From contig CAKZPN010000001.1 of the NCBI GenBank assembly GCA_937139335.1, positions 1 through 56,904 of the forward strand: DNA of 56,904 bases. The letters run 5' to 3'. The translations under genes were made by a program, and so were the position numbers. Positions 9,092 through 17,422 of this stretch are shown here, piece by piece (positions within the stretch are counted from its first letter, which is position 1; the number at the start of each line of letters is the position of its first letter). The notes beneath the pieces were generated by a model, which was not told the DNA's origin, did no database searches, and saw only the letters and a program-made list of their open reading frames with translations. Source of the stretch: an uncultured Roseicyclus sp. GTDB taxonomy: Bacteria > Pseudomonadota > Alphaproteobacteria > Rhodobacterales > Rhodobacteraceae.

Positions 9092-10270
9092 GTGGACACG
9101 CTGGACATCCTGAAGCGTCTGATCGCGTTTCCCTCGGTCTTCACCGCCCCCGACTATGCCGACATCACTGATTTCGCGATTTCGGTCCTCGAGCCGCTCG
9201 GCGTGATCTGCCACCGCCTGGAAGCGCCGGGTGGTGGTCGCGCCGGACTCTTCGCCAGAACCGGGCCGGCGGGACCTGGCGGCATCATGTTGTCGGCTCA
9301 TCTGGATGTGGTGCCGGTGACCGGGCAGGACTGGTCCACCGATCCTTTCGTCGCCACGGAACGGGACGGCCGCATCTTTGGTCGCGGCACGTCGGACATG
9401 AAGGGCTTCGCAGCCGCAGCAATACGGGCGATGGCCGAGGCCGCTCGCCGCCCGCTCGCTCACCCGCTCAAACTGGCGCTGTCCTATGACGAGGAGGCCG
9501 GCTGCATCGGGATCTCCGATATGATTGGCTCACTTGCCCAAACAATCGGTCGCCCGGATCTCTGTATCGTGGGCGAGCCGACGTCGATGCGGATAGTGAC
9601 GGGTCACAAGGGCAAGATCTCGTATCGGGTGAGTGTCTCTGGATCGGCCGGCCACTCGGCCAGCGCACCTGACCACGTGAACGCATTGCACCTTGCCTGC
9701 GATTATGTTGCGGCGCTCAGGCAGATGCAGTCGGAACTCGCTGGGTCAGGCCTGCGCGCTGACGGGTACACGGTTCCCTACTCTACCATTCATGTTGGAA
9801 AGCTGTCGGGGGGAAACGCTCTCAACATGATTCCGGAAGCGGCGATCGTTGAGTTCGAGATCCGCCACCTCGCTGGCGAGGACATTGCAAGTCTCGTAAA
9901 TCGGCTCGAAGTGGTTGCTTCGGACATCGCCGCAGCAGCGCGACGGCACCGGCGCGAGGCCAGCATCGAGATGACGGAGTTCAACCGCTATCCGGGCTTC
10001 GACATGGCCTCGGACCGGGCAATCAGGTTCTTGGAAAGCATCGGAGGTCGGTTGCCCGATGGAAAGGTGGACTACGGAACAGATGGCGGTGTCATCGCGA
10101 CCGCAGGCGTCCCGACCCTGGTGTGTGGCCCTGGTGATATCGCCAGGGCACATAAGGCCGACGAGTATATCGCGGTCGACGAGCTCGCGGAATGCGATGA
10201 GTTTCTCACCAAGGTGCTCGATGCCCTGGAACTTAGCTCGTCGTTAAAAGGATTGGCTGCATCTCCTTGA
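9092..10270 (+). CDS. M20 family deacylase, acetylornithine deacetylase (ArgE) type
   Basis: The 392-residue zinc hydrolase shows all M20 metal-site motifs: SAHLDVVPV (His and Asp), GRGTSDMKGF (bridging Asp), DEEAGC (catalytic Glu and metal Glu), GEPT, and GPGDIARAHKADEY with the last His. The dimerisation lid sits at about residues 180-290. ArgE-type enzymes hydrolyse N-acyl amino acids. It starts with GTG at 9092, close behind the unknown gene, and is the last gene of the operon. In this setting removal of an N-acyl group after import and racemisation is more likely than arginine biosynthesis, since no other arg genes are present. Confidence 0.88.
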   Translation: MDTLDILKRLIAFPSVFTAPDYADITDFAISVLEPLGVICHRLEAPGGGRAGLFARTGPAGPGGIMLSAHLDVVPVTGQDWSTDPFVATERDGRIFGRGTSDMKGFAAAAIRAMAEAARRPLAHPLKLALSYDEEAGCIGISDMIGSLAQTIGRPDLCIVGEPTSMRIVTGHKGKISYRVSVSGSAGHSASAPDHVNALHLACDYVAALRQMQSELAGSGLRADGYTVPYSTIHVGKLSGGNALNMIPEAAIVEFEIRHLAGEDIASLVNRLEVVASDIAAAARRHRREASIEMTEFNRYPGFDMASDRAIRFLESIGGRLPDGKVDYGTDGGVIATAGVPTLVCGPGDIARAHKADEYIAVDELAECDEFLTKVLDALELSSSLKGLAASP

Positions 10271-10854
10271 TATGCAGGCGGAGAGGCGTTCATGCGCTGC
10301 AGTATCAGGATTGCAGAAGGTCGCCGGACTCGTGCCGGCAGGGGGCCTTCTTGCCCTTCGAACTATGCAGCACTGCAAAGTCCGCTGCCTGTACACTGCT
10401 GCCTGTCGCAACGGGCATGACGACCGTCCGCCTTCGACTGATGATGGGGCTGCGAGGCCGCGACCCAGCGACCACACTCGCGTCCGGCAACACGACAATC
10501 CCGTCCGCCTTCGCGACAATCTCATCCGCCATGACGACAATCCAAACCTGCATCACGCCAAGGCGGTCCGGCAAAACATGCTAGGTTAGACCTGAATCCT
10601 CGAACTCGAGCGCGCCTTTTGTGCCAAACGGCACCGCGGGACGCAAAAAGTTTGCGGGAAAGAGCCTACATCGGGCCGTTAGACCGTCGCCAGGAGCCGG
10701 CAGAGAGCGGGCGTATTCTGCATAATTCAATGAATAGCCGAGCAAAAAAACCAATCAAGCGCGTTTTGCTCACCCGGACCAGAGACGGGTTAGAGAAAAA
10801 AACTTTGCTCCGCCACCGACCCACGGCAGTCTCAGATGCCCAAACCCCCGACAC
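10271..10854. other. Non-coding or decayed stretch
   Basis: No gene is supported here. Several short open frames on both strands lack family resemblance and ribosome-binding sites. The stretch holds a 21-base-period repeat (10493-10542) and, further right, A-rich patches (about 10740-10800). Together with the decayed exchanger gene immediately to the right, it looks like a region in which older genes have been lost. Confidence 0.5.
10493..10542. repeat. Three imperfect copies of a 21-base unit
   Basis: The octamer CGACAATC occurs at 10493, 10514 and 10535, exactly 21 bases apart, with TCCGCC conserved after the first two copies. Read on the minus strand this gives a heptad-like peptide pattern (IVVMADE, IVAKADG, IVVLPDA). 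It could be part of a lost coding repeat or a short tandem array. No function can be assigned. Confidence 0.5.
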
Positions 10855-11199
10855 TCATACAACTGTAACCAGAGCCGGCACCGCGCGGGTCAAAGCGCCA
10901 CGTCGGAAGAATGCGTCGGGCAAGCGCGAGGATTGCCACCTACATGGTGAAGCCAACCAGCAGGTTGGCGACCGCCAGCGGCCCGTTGCCCGCACCGCGC
11001 TGCCCGCCACCGCGATTTCCGGCAGGGAGATGACACCGCCCAGAAGCAAGACGCCGATGGTGGCCTCGCCGATCCCGGTCTTGCGGGCAATGGCGTCTGC
11101 AAGCCGAGACAGCCCGGAGCCTGAGATCTAGACCGCCATTGCAGTGACCAGGAAGAGCGCCGCGCTTGCCGCGAGCGGCAGGTCCTACGTCCAGCCCAT
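10855..11199 (-). pseudogene. Decayed sodium/calcium exchanger (CaCA-type) gene fragment
   Basis: Conceptual translation from ATG 11199 gives a CaCA-like first half: ADAIARKTGIGEATIGVLLL, then GGVISLPEIAVAGSAV, then in another frame GPLAVANLLVGFTM and VAILALA, then DAFFRRGALT in the first frame. The conserved TSLPE-type motif (ISLPEI) marks the alpha repeat of cation exchangers. Two TAG stops interrupt the first frame near the start, another TAG follows FTM, and two compensating frame changes are needed. The start codon overlaps the stop of the upstream SDR-VKOR gene (TGATG), so this was once a coupled downstream gene. The second half of the protein is missing. Confidence 0.7.
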
Positions 11200-13670
11200 C
11201 AGACCACCACGCGCGACCAGCCGCCGTAGCTGTGGCGGACCGTCCCGCGCGGCAGGCTGACGACCATCAGCGCCAGCCCGGCGGCAATATCGGCCCCGCT
11301 CTGCAGCCAGTTCGCTTCCATCACCAGCGCGCAGATCACCAGCGCCGCACCGAGGCAGACGTTGAGGAAGCGCGCGGCGCGGAGGCTCTCGGCCATCGCG
11401 CTGACCGCGATCGTCACGGCCAGTGCGCCGATCAGGTGATCGGTGTCGGCGAGCGCGCCGTCCGTGCCCAGCATCAGCCGGGTGAACATCAGCCAGGTGC
11501 CGATCGCCACGCTGGCCGCCAGCCCCCAAGTGACGCTCACGCCGCCGCCCAGCATGTCGCGCACGACCGCGCCCGCCGGCCGCTCGAAGCTCTCGTCGCG
11601 GCGCTCGTCCGGGCCATCATCGGTGTCGCCGGTCAGGAATACCCGCAGGATCGGCGCGCCCGCCCGGTGGCGGCGGCGCAGAAACTGGCAGGTCGCGATC
11701 AACTCATCCACCGCGTAGGGGATCTGGATCAGCATGGCGGCGGCGGTGATCAGGCAGAGCGTGCACCAGGTGCCCAAGAGGATCGGCTGGATGATGATGA
11801 AGGTGATCGAGACCACGCCCAAGGGCACGATCATGATGCCGAAGATCATCACCAGCCAGGGCATTGTCCGCCAGCGCCGGGACGAACCGATAAGACCAAT
11901 GAGGATTTCCAGCTGGTAGGTCAGAGCGCCGAGGCCGGCGTCGGGCACCGGCCAAGCCTCGGAAACATCGGAAGTGATGATTTCCTCGGTACCGTTCTGC
12001 GGATTGTCGGGGGTGCCTGCAAAGAACGGCTCCCACACGCCATCCACGTGCCCCATCTGGTAGGCTGCCAGGTAGCGCGAGACGAAGAGCCCGATGAAGG
12101 CGAGGCCGATCACCGGCATCCGCTGGGTCCAGTCGGACGGTGAGTAGTCCCAGCCCGGCGGGATCGTCGGCCCTGTCGTCGCCGCCATGGTGCCCACCCC
12201 CGGCGCAGGGCGGACACAGACCGCGAGGCCGAAGATCGCCGCCCCTGCCAACGTGCCGTTGAGATAGGCCGCCGCGCTTTCGGTCCAGAACACCAGCGGT
12301 GCGGTCATTATCAAGACGGCAACGGCGGCCACGCCCCAGCGGGCCAGTGCGGCGCGCCACGAGAGTGCCAGGAAGCTGCCGATCACCACCACGAAACCAG
12401 CGGCGATGTCGCTCACCAGGAGGCCGGTCAGATCGGTGTAGCCCAGGATCACCGGCGCGGTAATCATCCAGGCGCCCAGCCCGATGTTGAGGAACTGCGC
12501 CCAGACGGTGCGGGCATGCGCGGTGCGGAACTCGTCCTCCCGGCGCGCGCGCAAGCCTTCCGGGTTGCCGCGGTCCTCGGCGGCCTGCAGCCAGTGCGGC
12601 TTGGTCAGGCCGTTGGCCTCGTACCAGCCCGCCGGGTCGGCCTTGAGCGCCGCAATCATCGCCGGCAGTTCCTCGCGTAGGGAATGGCGCGGCGTCCAGC
12701 CCAGCAGTTCTTCGGCGCGGGAGATGTCGAGCTCGTAGTGATCGTCCGCCATGCGGATCATGAAGGGCTTGATGAAGGGCTCTTTACCCTGGTCGAAGTC
12801 GTCCGGCACCACCGGCTCGGCCTTTACCTGCGCCCAGGCGCCGGCGACGGCGATGGGCTTGGGAACGGAGAGCGTCTGCCAGTCCTCGGTACGGTGGATC
12901 AGCTGCGCGATCCGCCGCTGCAGCGCGTCATAGCCCATGGCCTCACGCTCGCCGATGAGGATTGTCACCTCCTCACGCAGATCGTCCCGCCGGTCGACCG
13001 TGCGGGCGAAGGCTTCGAGCATGTCCTCCTTGTGCAGGAACGACTGGCCGGTCGAGAGGTTACCCGAATAGGCATGCGCTTTCGGGTCGCGCTCGTAGAT
13101 GCGGCGGATTTGCTCGGCCAGCGTCGGTACGGCGGTGGTCTCGTCGTAGAGGCCGGCGAGGTGCAGCAGCGCGAAGGGAATGCCGCCATGCTCATCGCGG
13201 ATCACCTCCTCGGCGCGGGCCTTGGAGGCCGGGTAGGCCCAGCCGGGCTCTATCGGCGTATCCTCGTCAATCGGAATGCCGGGCGAGGAGGGGCGGTGCA
13301 CCAGCATGGTGCCTGAATAGATGAAACGGTCGACCCGGAAATCCTGCAGGGCGTTCAGCAGGTGCCGCGTTCCCTCGACGTTCACCTTGTCATAAAGAGG
13401 GCTTTCCTCGCCCGAAAAGTCGAAATAGGCCGCAAGGTGGATGACGGCAGCTATGTGGTCTCCCTCGGCGTGCCGCACCCTCTCCAGCGCCGCGCGCACG
13501 GAGTTTGCATCGGTGATGTCGGCTGCATAGACGCCGTCGGAGTCTTCCAGATCGAGACCGACGATACGGTAGCGGTCCGACAGGCGGTTCGACAGGGCAG
13601 ACCCGATGTTTCCCGCTGCGCCCGTGATGACGACAAGAGGCTTTGCGTCGCTTGCTGCGTTGTCCGACAT
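11199..13670 (-). CDS. Fusion of an extended SDR (NAD-dependent epimerase) with SPW and VKOR-like membrane domains
   Basis: The 823-residue protein has an N-terminal extended short-chain dehydrogenase domain (about 1-340) with GAAGNIG for NAD binding and the catalytic YPASK (Tyr146, Lys150). This is followed by an SPW-type membrane module (about 388-490), a vitamin-K-epoxide-reductase-like module with four or more helices (about 515-665) holding WCTLC (Cys636 and Cys639), and another SPW-like segment near the C-terminus (about 690-815). The VKOR CxxC suggests quinone-linked thiol oxidation at the membrane. No cysteine is present in the loop preceding the CxxC helix, where many VKORs have a second pair. 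ATG 13670 follows GAGGAG and begins the SDR fold. Its physiological substrate is unknown. Confidence 0.8.
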   Translation of the reverse strand: MSDNAASDAKPLVVITGAAGNIGSALSNRLSDRYRIVGLDLEDSDGVYAADITDANSVRAALERVRHAEGDHIAAVIHLAAYFDFSGEESPLYDKVNVEGTRHLLNALQDFRVDRFIYSGTMLVHRPSSPGIPIDEDTPIEPGWAYPASKARAEEVIRDEHGGIPFALLHLAGLYDETTAVPTLAEQIRRIYERDPKAHAYSGNLSTGQSFLHKEDMLEAFARTVDRRDDLREEVTILIGEREAMGYDALQRRIAQLIHRTEDWQTLSVPKPIAVAGAWAQVKAEPVVPDDFDQGKEPFIKPFMIRMADDHYELDISRAEELLGWTPRHSLREELPAMIAALKADPAGWYEANGLTKPHWLQAAEDRGNPEGLRARREDEFRTAHARTVWAQFLNIGLGAWMITAPVILGYTDLTGLLVSDIAAGFVVVIGSFLALSWRAALARWGVAAVAVLIMTAPLVFWTESAAAYLNGTLAGAAIFGLAVCVRPAPGVGTMAATTGPTIPPGWDYSPSDWTQRMPVIGLAFIGLFVSRYLAAYQMGHVDGVWEPFFAGTPDNPQNGTEEIITSDVSEAWPVPDAGLGALTYQLEILIGLIGSSRRWRTMPWLVMIFGIMIVPLGVVSITFIIIQPILLGTWCTLCLITAAAMLIQIPYAVDELIATCQFLRRRHRAGAPILRVFLTGDTDDGPDERRDESFERPAGAVVRDMLGGGVSVTWGLAASVAIGTWLMFTRLMLGTDGALADTDHLIGALAVTIAVSAMAESLRAARFLNVCLGAALVICALVMEANWLQSGADIAAGLALMVVSLPRGTVRHSYGGWSRVVV

Positions 13671-13877
13671 GACTCCTCGTGGCGGTCGACAAGATCGCTG
13701 AACGACCGCCTGTTCAAAGGGGGCTCGCCGTCCTTCCATGGAAGCAACGCGGTCGGAAGGTCCGCGTTCCATTGCCCTCCATTCCTGCGATCGACGTTTC
13801 GCCAGCCCAAGTTGGCGACCGAAGCCAAGGAACTTTGCAACGGGGGAAGCGTTGGTCGAGCGTAAGGGGGATCAGAA

Positions 13878-16127
13878 ATGACAGGCATCCGCGCGCGCAT
13901 GCTCACCAAACCCATCTTCAAATGGGCCAAGAAATCGCTGCCGGCCTTGTCCGAAACCGAACGCGAAGCCCTGAACGCCGGCGAGGTTTGGTGGGAGGCC
14001 GAGCTGTTCTCGGGCAACCCCGACTGGTCCAAGCTGAGTACCGTCGCGGAACCGAAGATGTCGGATGAGGAACAGGCTTTCTTCAACGGGCCAGTGGTCC
14101 AGCTTTGTGGCATGATCGACGACTGGAAGATCAACCACGAGGACGGCGACCTGTCCCCGGAGGTTTGGGACTTCCTGCGCAAGCACAAGTTCTTCGGCAT
14201 GATCATCCCCAGGGATCACGGCGGCCTCGGCTTCTCGGCCTTCGCCCATTCCGAGATCGTGCGCTTCATCTCCACCCGCTCCGTCGCCGCCGCGGTGACC
14301 GTCATGGTCCCCAATTCCCTCGGCCCGGGAGAGCTGCTGCACCAGTTCGGCACCGACGATCAGAAGCATCACTGGCTGCCCCGCCTCGCCGACGGGCGCG
14401 AGCTGCCCGCCTTCGGCCTGACCAGTGACGAAGCAGGCTCTGACGCGGGCGCGATGGTCGACGACGGCGTCGTCTGCCGCGGCACGTGGGAGGGTGAAGA
14501 GGTGCTTGGCATCCGCCTCAACTGGGCCAAGCGGTACATCACGCTCTCGCCGGTCTGCACCGTCCTCGGTCTGGCCTTCAAGTTGCGGGACCCGGACGGC
14601 CTGCTGGGCGAGACTCCCGACATCGGCATCACCTGCGCCCTCGTCCCGACCGACCTGGCGGGCGTGGAGACCGGGCGGCGGCATCTCCCCTCCTCCACGA
14701 TGTTCATGAACGGGCCGACCACGGGGACGGACGTCTTCATCCCCCTTGATTACATCATCGGCGGGCAGGAATATGCCGGCAAAGGCTGGATGATGCTGAT
14801 GAGCGCGCTGGCCGCCGGGCGCGGCATCTCGCTACCCTCCATGGGCTGCGCCGCCATCGCCCTGTCCGCCCATACCACCGGCGCCTACGCCCGCATCCGC
14901 GAACAGTTCGGTCTGCCCATCGGCAAATTCGGCGGCGTGCAGGAACGGCTGGGCCGCCTCGCGGCGGACGCCTATTCGATGGACGCCGCCCGCCGGCTGA
15001 CCTGCGCAGGGCTGGACGAGGGCCGGGCGCTTTCGGTCGTCTCGGCGATCATGAAGGCCCATGCGACCTTTCGCATGCGTGAGGCCCTCAATGACGCGAT
15101 GGACGTCCATTCCGGCAAGGCGGTGATCGACGGGCCCTCGAACTACCTCCTGCCGCTTTATCGCGCCGTCCCCATCGGGATCACCGTCGAGGGCGCCAAT
15201 ATTGTTACCCGCAGCCTGATCATCTTCGGCCAGGGCGGGATTCGGGCGCATCCGCACATGCTCGACAACATGCTGGCCCTGCAGGAGGAGGATCCGGAAA
15301 AATCCCTCCAGATGTTCGACAGATCCGTCTGGGCCCATGTCGGGCATAGCACGAAGACCCTCTTTCGCAGCTGGGGCCGCGCCCTGACCGGCGGCCGTTT
15401 CGCCCCCACACCGAGCGCCGGCGAAGCGACGCGTATCTACCAGCGCCTCTCGCGCTGGTCGGCGGCCTATGCGCTGACGGCCGACCTTCTGTTCCTCAGC
15501 CTCGGCGGCGCCCTCAAGCGTAAGGAGATGATTTCCGGCCGGATGGGCGACGCCCTGTCCGAGATGTACATCCTCTCCGCCGCGCTGAAGCGGTGGGAGG
15601 ACGAAGGCCGCCAGAAGGCGGACCTGCCGGTGCTGCGCTACGTTGCCGCCGATGCCTTCCACAACATCCAGACCGCGCTTGACGAGGTGGTGACCAACCT
15701 GCCGGCGCGCTGGGCGGCCTGGGTGCTGCGCATCTTTGCGTTGCCGGGTCTGGCTGAGCGAAAGCCGGACGACGAGACCGTCGCTGCCTGCAGCGACATC
15801 CTTTACGACGCCTCCGATGCCAGAGCCCGGATCACCGGCCGCATCGCCGAGGGCTGCAACCGCGACGGGGTGGAGCTGCTCGACGCCTGCTTCGCCAAGG
15901 TGACCGAAATGGCCCCGGTGATGAAGCGCCTGCGCGAGGTCGGCAAGACCCCGCAGGAGGCGCTGGACGCCGGCATCCTCAGCGAGGCCGAGATGGACGG
16001 GATCAAGGAGATGACGCGCCTCAGGGATGCGGTCATCGCCGTCGACGACTACGCGCCGGAAGCCTTTGCGGCGCTCTTTCCCGCAGCTCCGGGGCGGGGT
16101 CAGACACACAAGGAGGCAGCGGAATGA
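13878..16127 (+). CDS. fadE: Acyl-CoA dehydrogenase, FadE type
   Basis: The 749-residue protein matches the long FadE architecture. An N-terminal amphipathic segment is followed by the acyl-CoA dehydrogenase core (about 80-440), with FGMIIPRDHGGLGFSA, FGLTSDEAGSDAG and FGLPIGKFGGVQERLG, and a C-terminal DUF1974-like helical domain to about 740. FadE catalyses the first oxidation of beta-oxidation, passing electrons through ETF to the quinone pool. E. coli FadE is somewhat longer (814 residues). ATG 13878 is preceded by AAGGGGG. It opens a four-gene operon whose members overlap by a few bases, so all steps of the spiral are encoded together. Confidence 0.93.
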   Translation: MTGIRARMLTKPIFKWAKKSLPALSETEREALNAGEVWWEAELFSGNPDWSKLSTVAEPKMSDEEQAFFNGPVVQLCGMIDDWKINHEDGDLSPEVWDFLRKHKFFGMIIPRDHGGLGFSAFAHSEIVRFISTRSVAAAVTVMVPNSLGPGELLHQFGTDDQKHHWLPRLADGRELPAFGLTSDEAGSDAGAMVDDGVVCRGTWEGEEVLGIRLNWAKRYITLSPVCTVLGLAFKLRDPDGLLGETPDIGITCALVPTDLAGVETGRRHLPSSTMFMNGPTTGTDVFIPLDYIIGGQEYAGKGWMMLMSALAAGRGISLPSMGCAAIALSAHTTGAYARIREQFGLPIGKFGGVQERLGRLAADAYSMDAARRLTCAGLDEGRALSVVSAIMKAHATFRMREALNDAMDVHSGKAVIDGPSNYLLPLYRAVPIGITVEGANIVTRSLIIFGQGGIRAHPHMLDNMLALQEEDPEKSLQMFDRSVWAHVGHSTKTLFRSWGRALTGGRFAPTPSAGEATRIYQRLSRWSAAYALTADLLFLSLGGALKRKEMISGRMGDALSEMYILSAALKRWEDEGRQKADLPVLRYVAADAFHNIQTALDEVVTNLPARWAAWVLRIFALPGLAERKPDDETVAACSDILYDASDARARITGRIAEGCNRDGVELLDACFAKVTEMAPVMKRLREVGKTPQEALDAGILSEAEMDGIKEMTRLRDAVIAVDDYAPEAFAALFPAAPGRGQTHKEAAE

Positions 16128-17422
16128 GCGGACGTCACGGCCAGCGCGTCTTCCTCGTCGACGGTGCGCGCACCCCCTTCCTCAAGGCCAGGTCAGGACC
16201 CGGGCCCTTCACGCCGGTCGATCTTGCCGTGCAATGTGGCCGGCCCCTGCTGGCCCGTCAGCCGTACGAGACCGCGGCGATCGACCTCGTGATCCTCGGC
16301 TGCGTCAATGTCATCGCGGACGAGATGAACCCCGCCCGTGTCGCGTCCCTGCGGCTCGGCCTGCCGGAATCGACGGTGGGGTTCTCGGTCCAGATCAACT
16401 GCGGCTCGGGGATGCAGAGCATCGACACTGCCTACCGCTACATCCGCGATGGCAGTCACCAGCTGATCCTCGCGGGCGGGACGGAGGCCCTCAGCCACGC
16501 GCCGCTGACCCTGCGCAAGTCCGCGGTCGAATGGTTCGGCCGGATGAACGCCGCGAAAGGCCCGGTCGAGCAGGCCCGCGCGATGGCCGGGATCAAGCCT
16601 GATTTCTTCAAGCCGGTGGTCGGCCTGGAGCGCGGGCTGACCGACCCCATCACCACCCTGAACATGGGCCAGACCGCCGAGGTTCTGGCGCACCGCTTCG
16701 GCATCGACCGCAAGACCGCCGACGCCTACGCGATGCAGAGCCATCATCGCCTTGCCGCGGCCCAGTCTGACGGGCGCCTGGCGGGGGAGGTGATGCCAGC
16801 CTTCGACAGCGACGGCACCGTCTACGATCATGACGACGGCGTCCGGTCGGATAGCGACATGGAGGGGCTGGCCAAGCCCAGGCCGGCCTTCGAGCCGCCC
16901 TACGGCAAGGTCACAGCCGGCAACTCCAGCCAGATCACCGACGGCGCGAGCTGGTGTATCCTTGCCTCCGAGCGCGCGATCGAGGCGCACGGGCTGGAGC
17001 CGATCGCTGAAATCACCGACAGCGAGTGGGCAGGGCTCGACCCATCGATCATGGGGTTGGGGCCGGTGCTGGCCTCGACCCCGATCGTGCAGCGCCACGG
17101 TCTGGCGGTGGAGGACGTCGACCTGTGGGAGTTGAACGAGGCTTTTGCCGCGCAGGTCCTGTCCTGCCTCGCGGCCTGGTCGGATGACGAATTCTGCCGC
17201 GAGGTCCTTGGCATGGACGGCGCCTTCGGCCGCATCGACCGGGACCGGCTGAACATCGATGGCGGAGCGATCTCGCTCGGTCATCCCGTCGGCACCAGCG
17301 GCAACCGGATCGTCCTGCACCTGGCGAACGCCATGAAGGCGAGGGGCGCCCGGCGCGGCATCGCGACGGAGTGCATCGGCGGCGGCCTCGGCGGTGCGAT
17401 GCTTCTGGAGGCGGTGCAATGA
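16124..17422 (+). CDS. fadI: Acetyl-CoA C-acyltransferase (3-ketoacyl-CoA thiolase, FadI-like)
   Basis: The 432-residue thiolase carries the nucleophilic cysteine in QINCGSGMQS, the NEAFAAQ motif, the histidine in GGAISLGHPVGTSG and the second cysteine in ECIGGGLGG. Thiolysis of 3-ketoacyl-CoA yields acetyl-CoA and a shortened acyl-CoA. The length fits FadI-type enzymes that partner a FadJ-type multifunctional protein, which is the next gene. The start overlaps the fadE stop (ATGA) and its own stop overlaps the next start in the same way. Confidence 0.92.
   Translation: MSGRHGQRVFLVDGARTPFLKARSGPGPFTPVDLAVQCGRPLLARQPYETAAIDLVILGCVNVIADEMNPARVASLRLGLPESTVGFSVQINCGSGMQSIDTAYRYIRDGSHQLILAGGTEALSHAPLTLRKSAVEWFGRMNAAKGPVEQARAMAGIKPDFFKPVVGLERGLTDPITTLNMGQTAEVLAHRFGIDRKTADAYAMQSHHRLAAAQSDGRLAGEVMPAFDSDGTVYDHDDGVRSDSDMEGLAKPRPAFEPPYGKVTAGNSSQITDGASWCILASERAIEAHGLEPIAEITDSEWAGLDPSIMGLGPVLASTPIVQRHGLAVEDVDLWELNEAFAAQVLSCLAAWSDDEFCREVLGMDGAFGRIDRDRLNIDGGAISLGHPVGTSGNRIVLHLANAMKARGARRGIATECIGGGLGGAMLLEAVQ

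Noticed and set aside
10619..11131. A 170-codon plus-strand frame
   Set aside because: Its right part is antisense to the exchanger pseudogene, the left part matches nothing, and the residue composition is that of a random GC-rich frame.
10855..11199. Amber (TAG) recoding of the exchanger gene
   Set aside because: All stops in the readable part are TAG, but two frame changes and the missing second half show ordinary gene decay.
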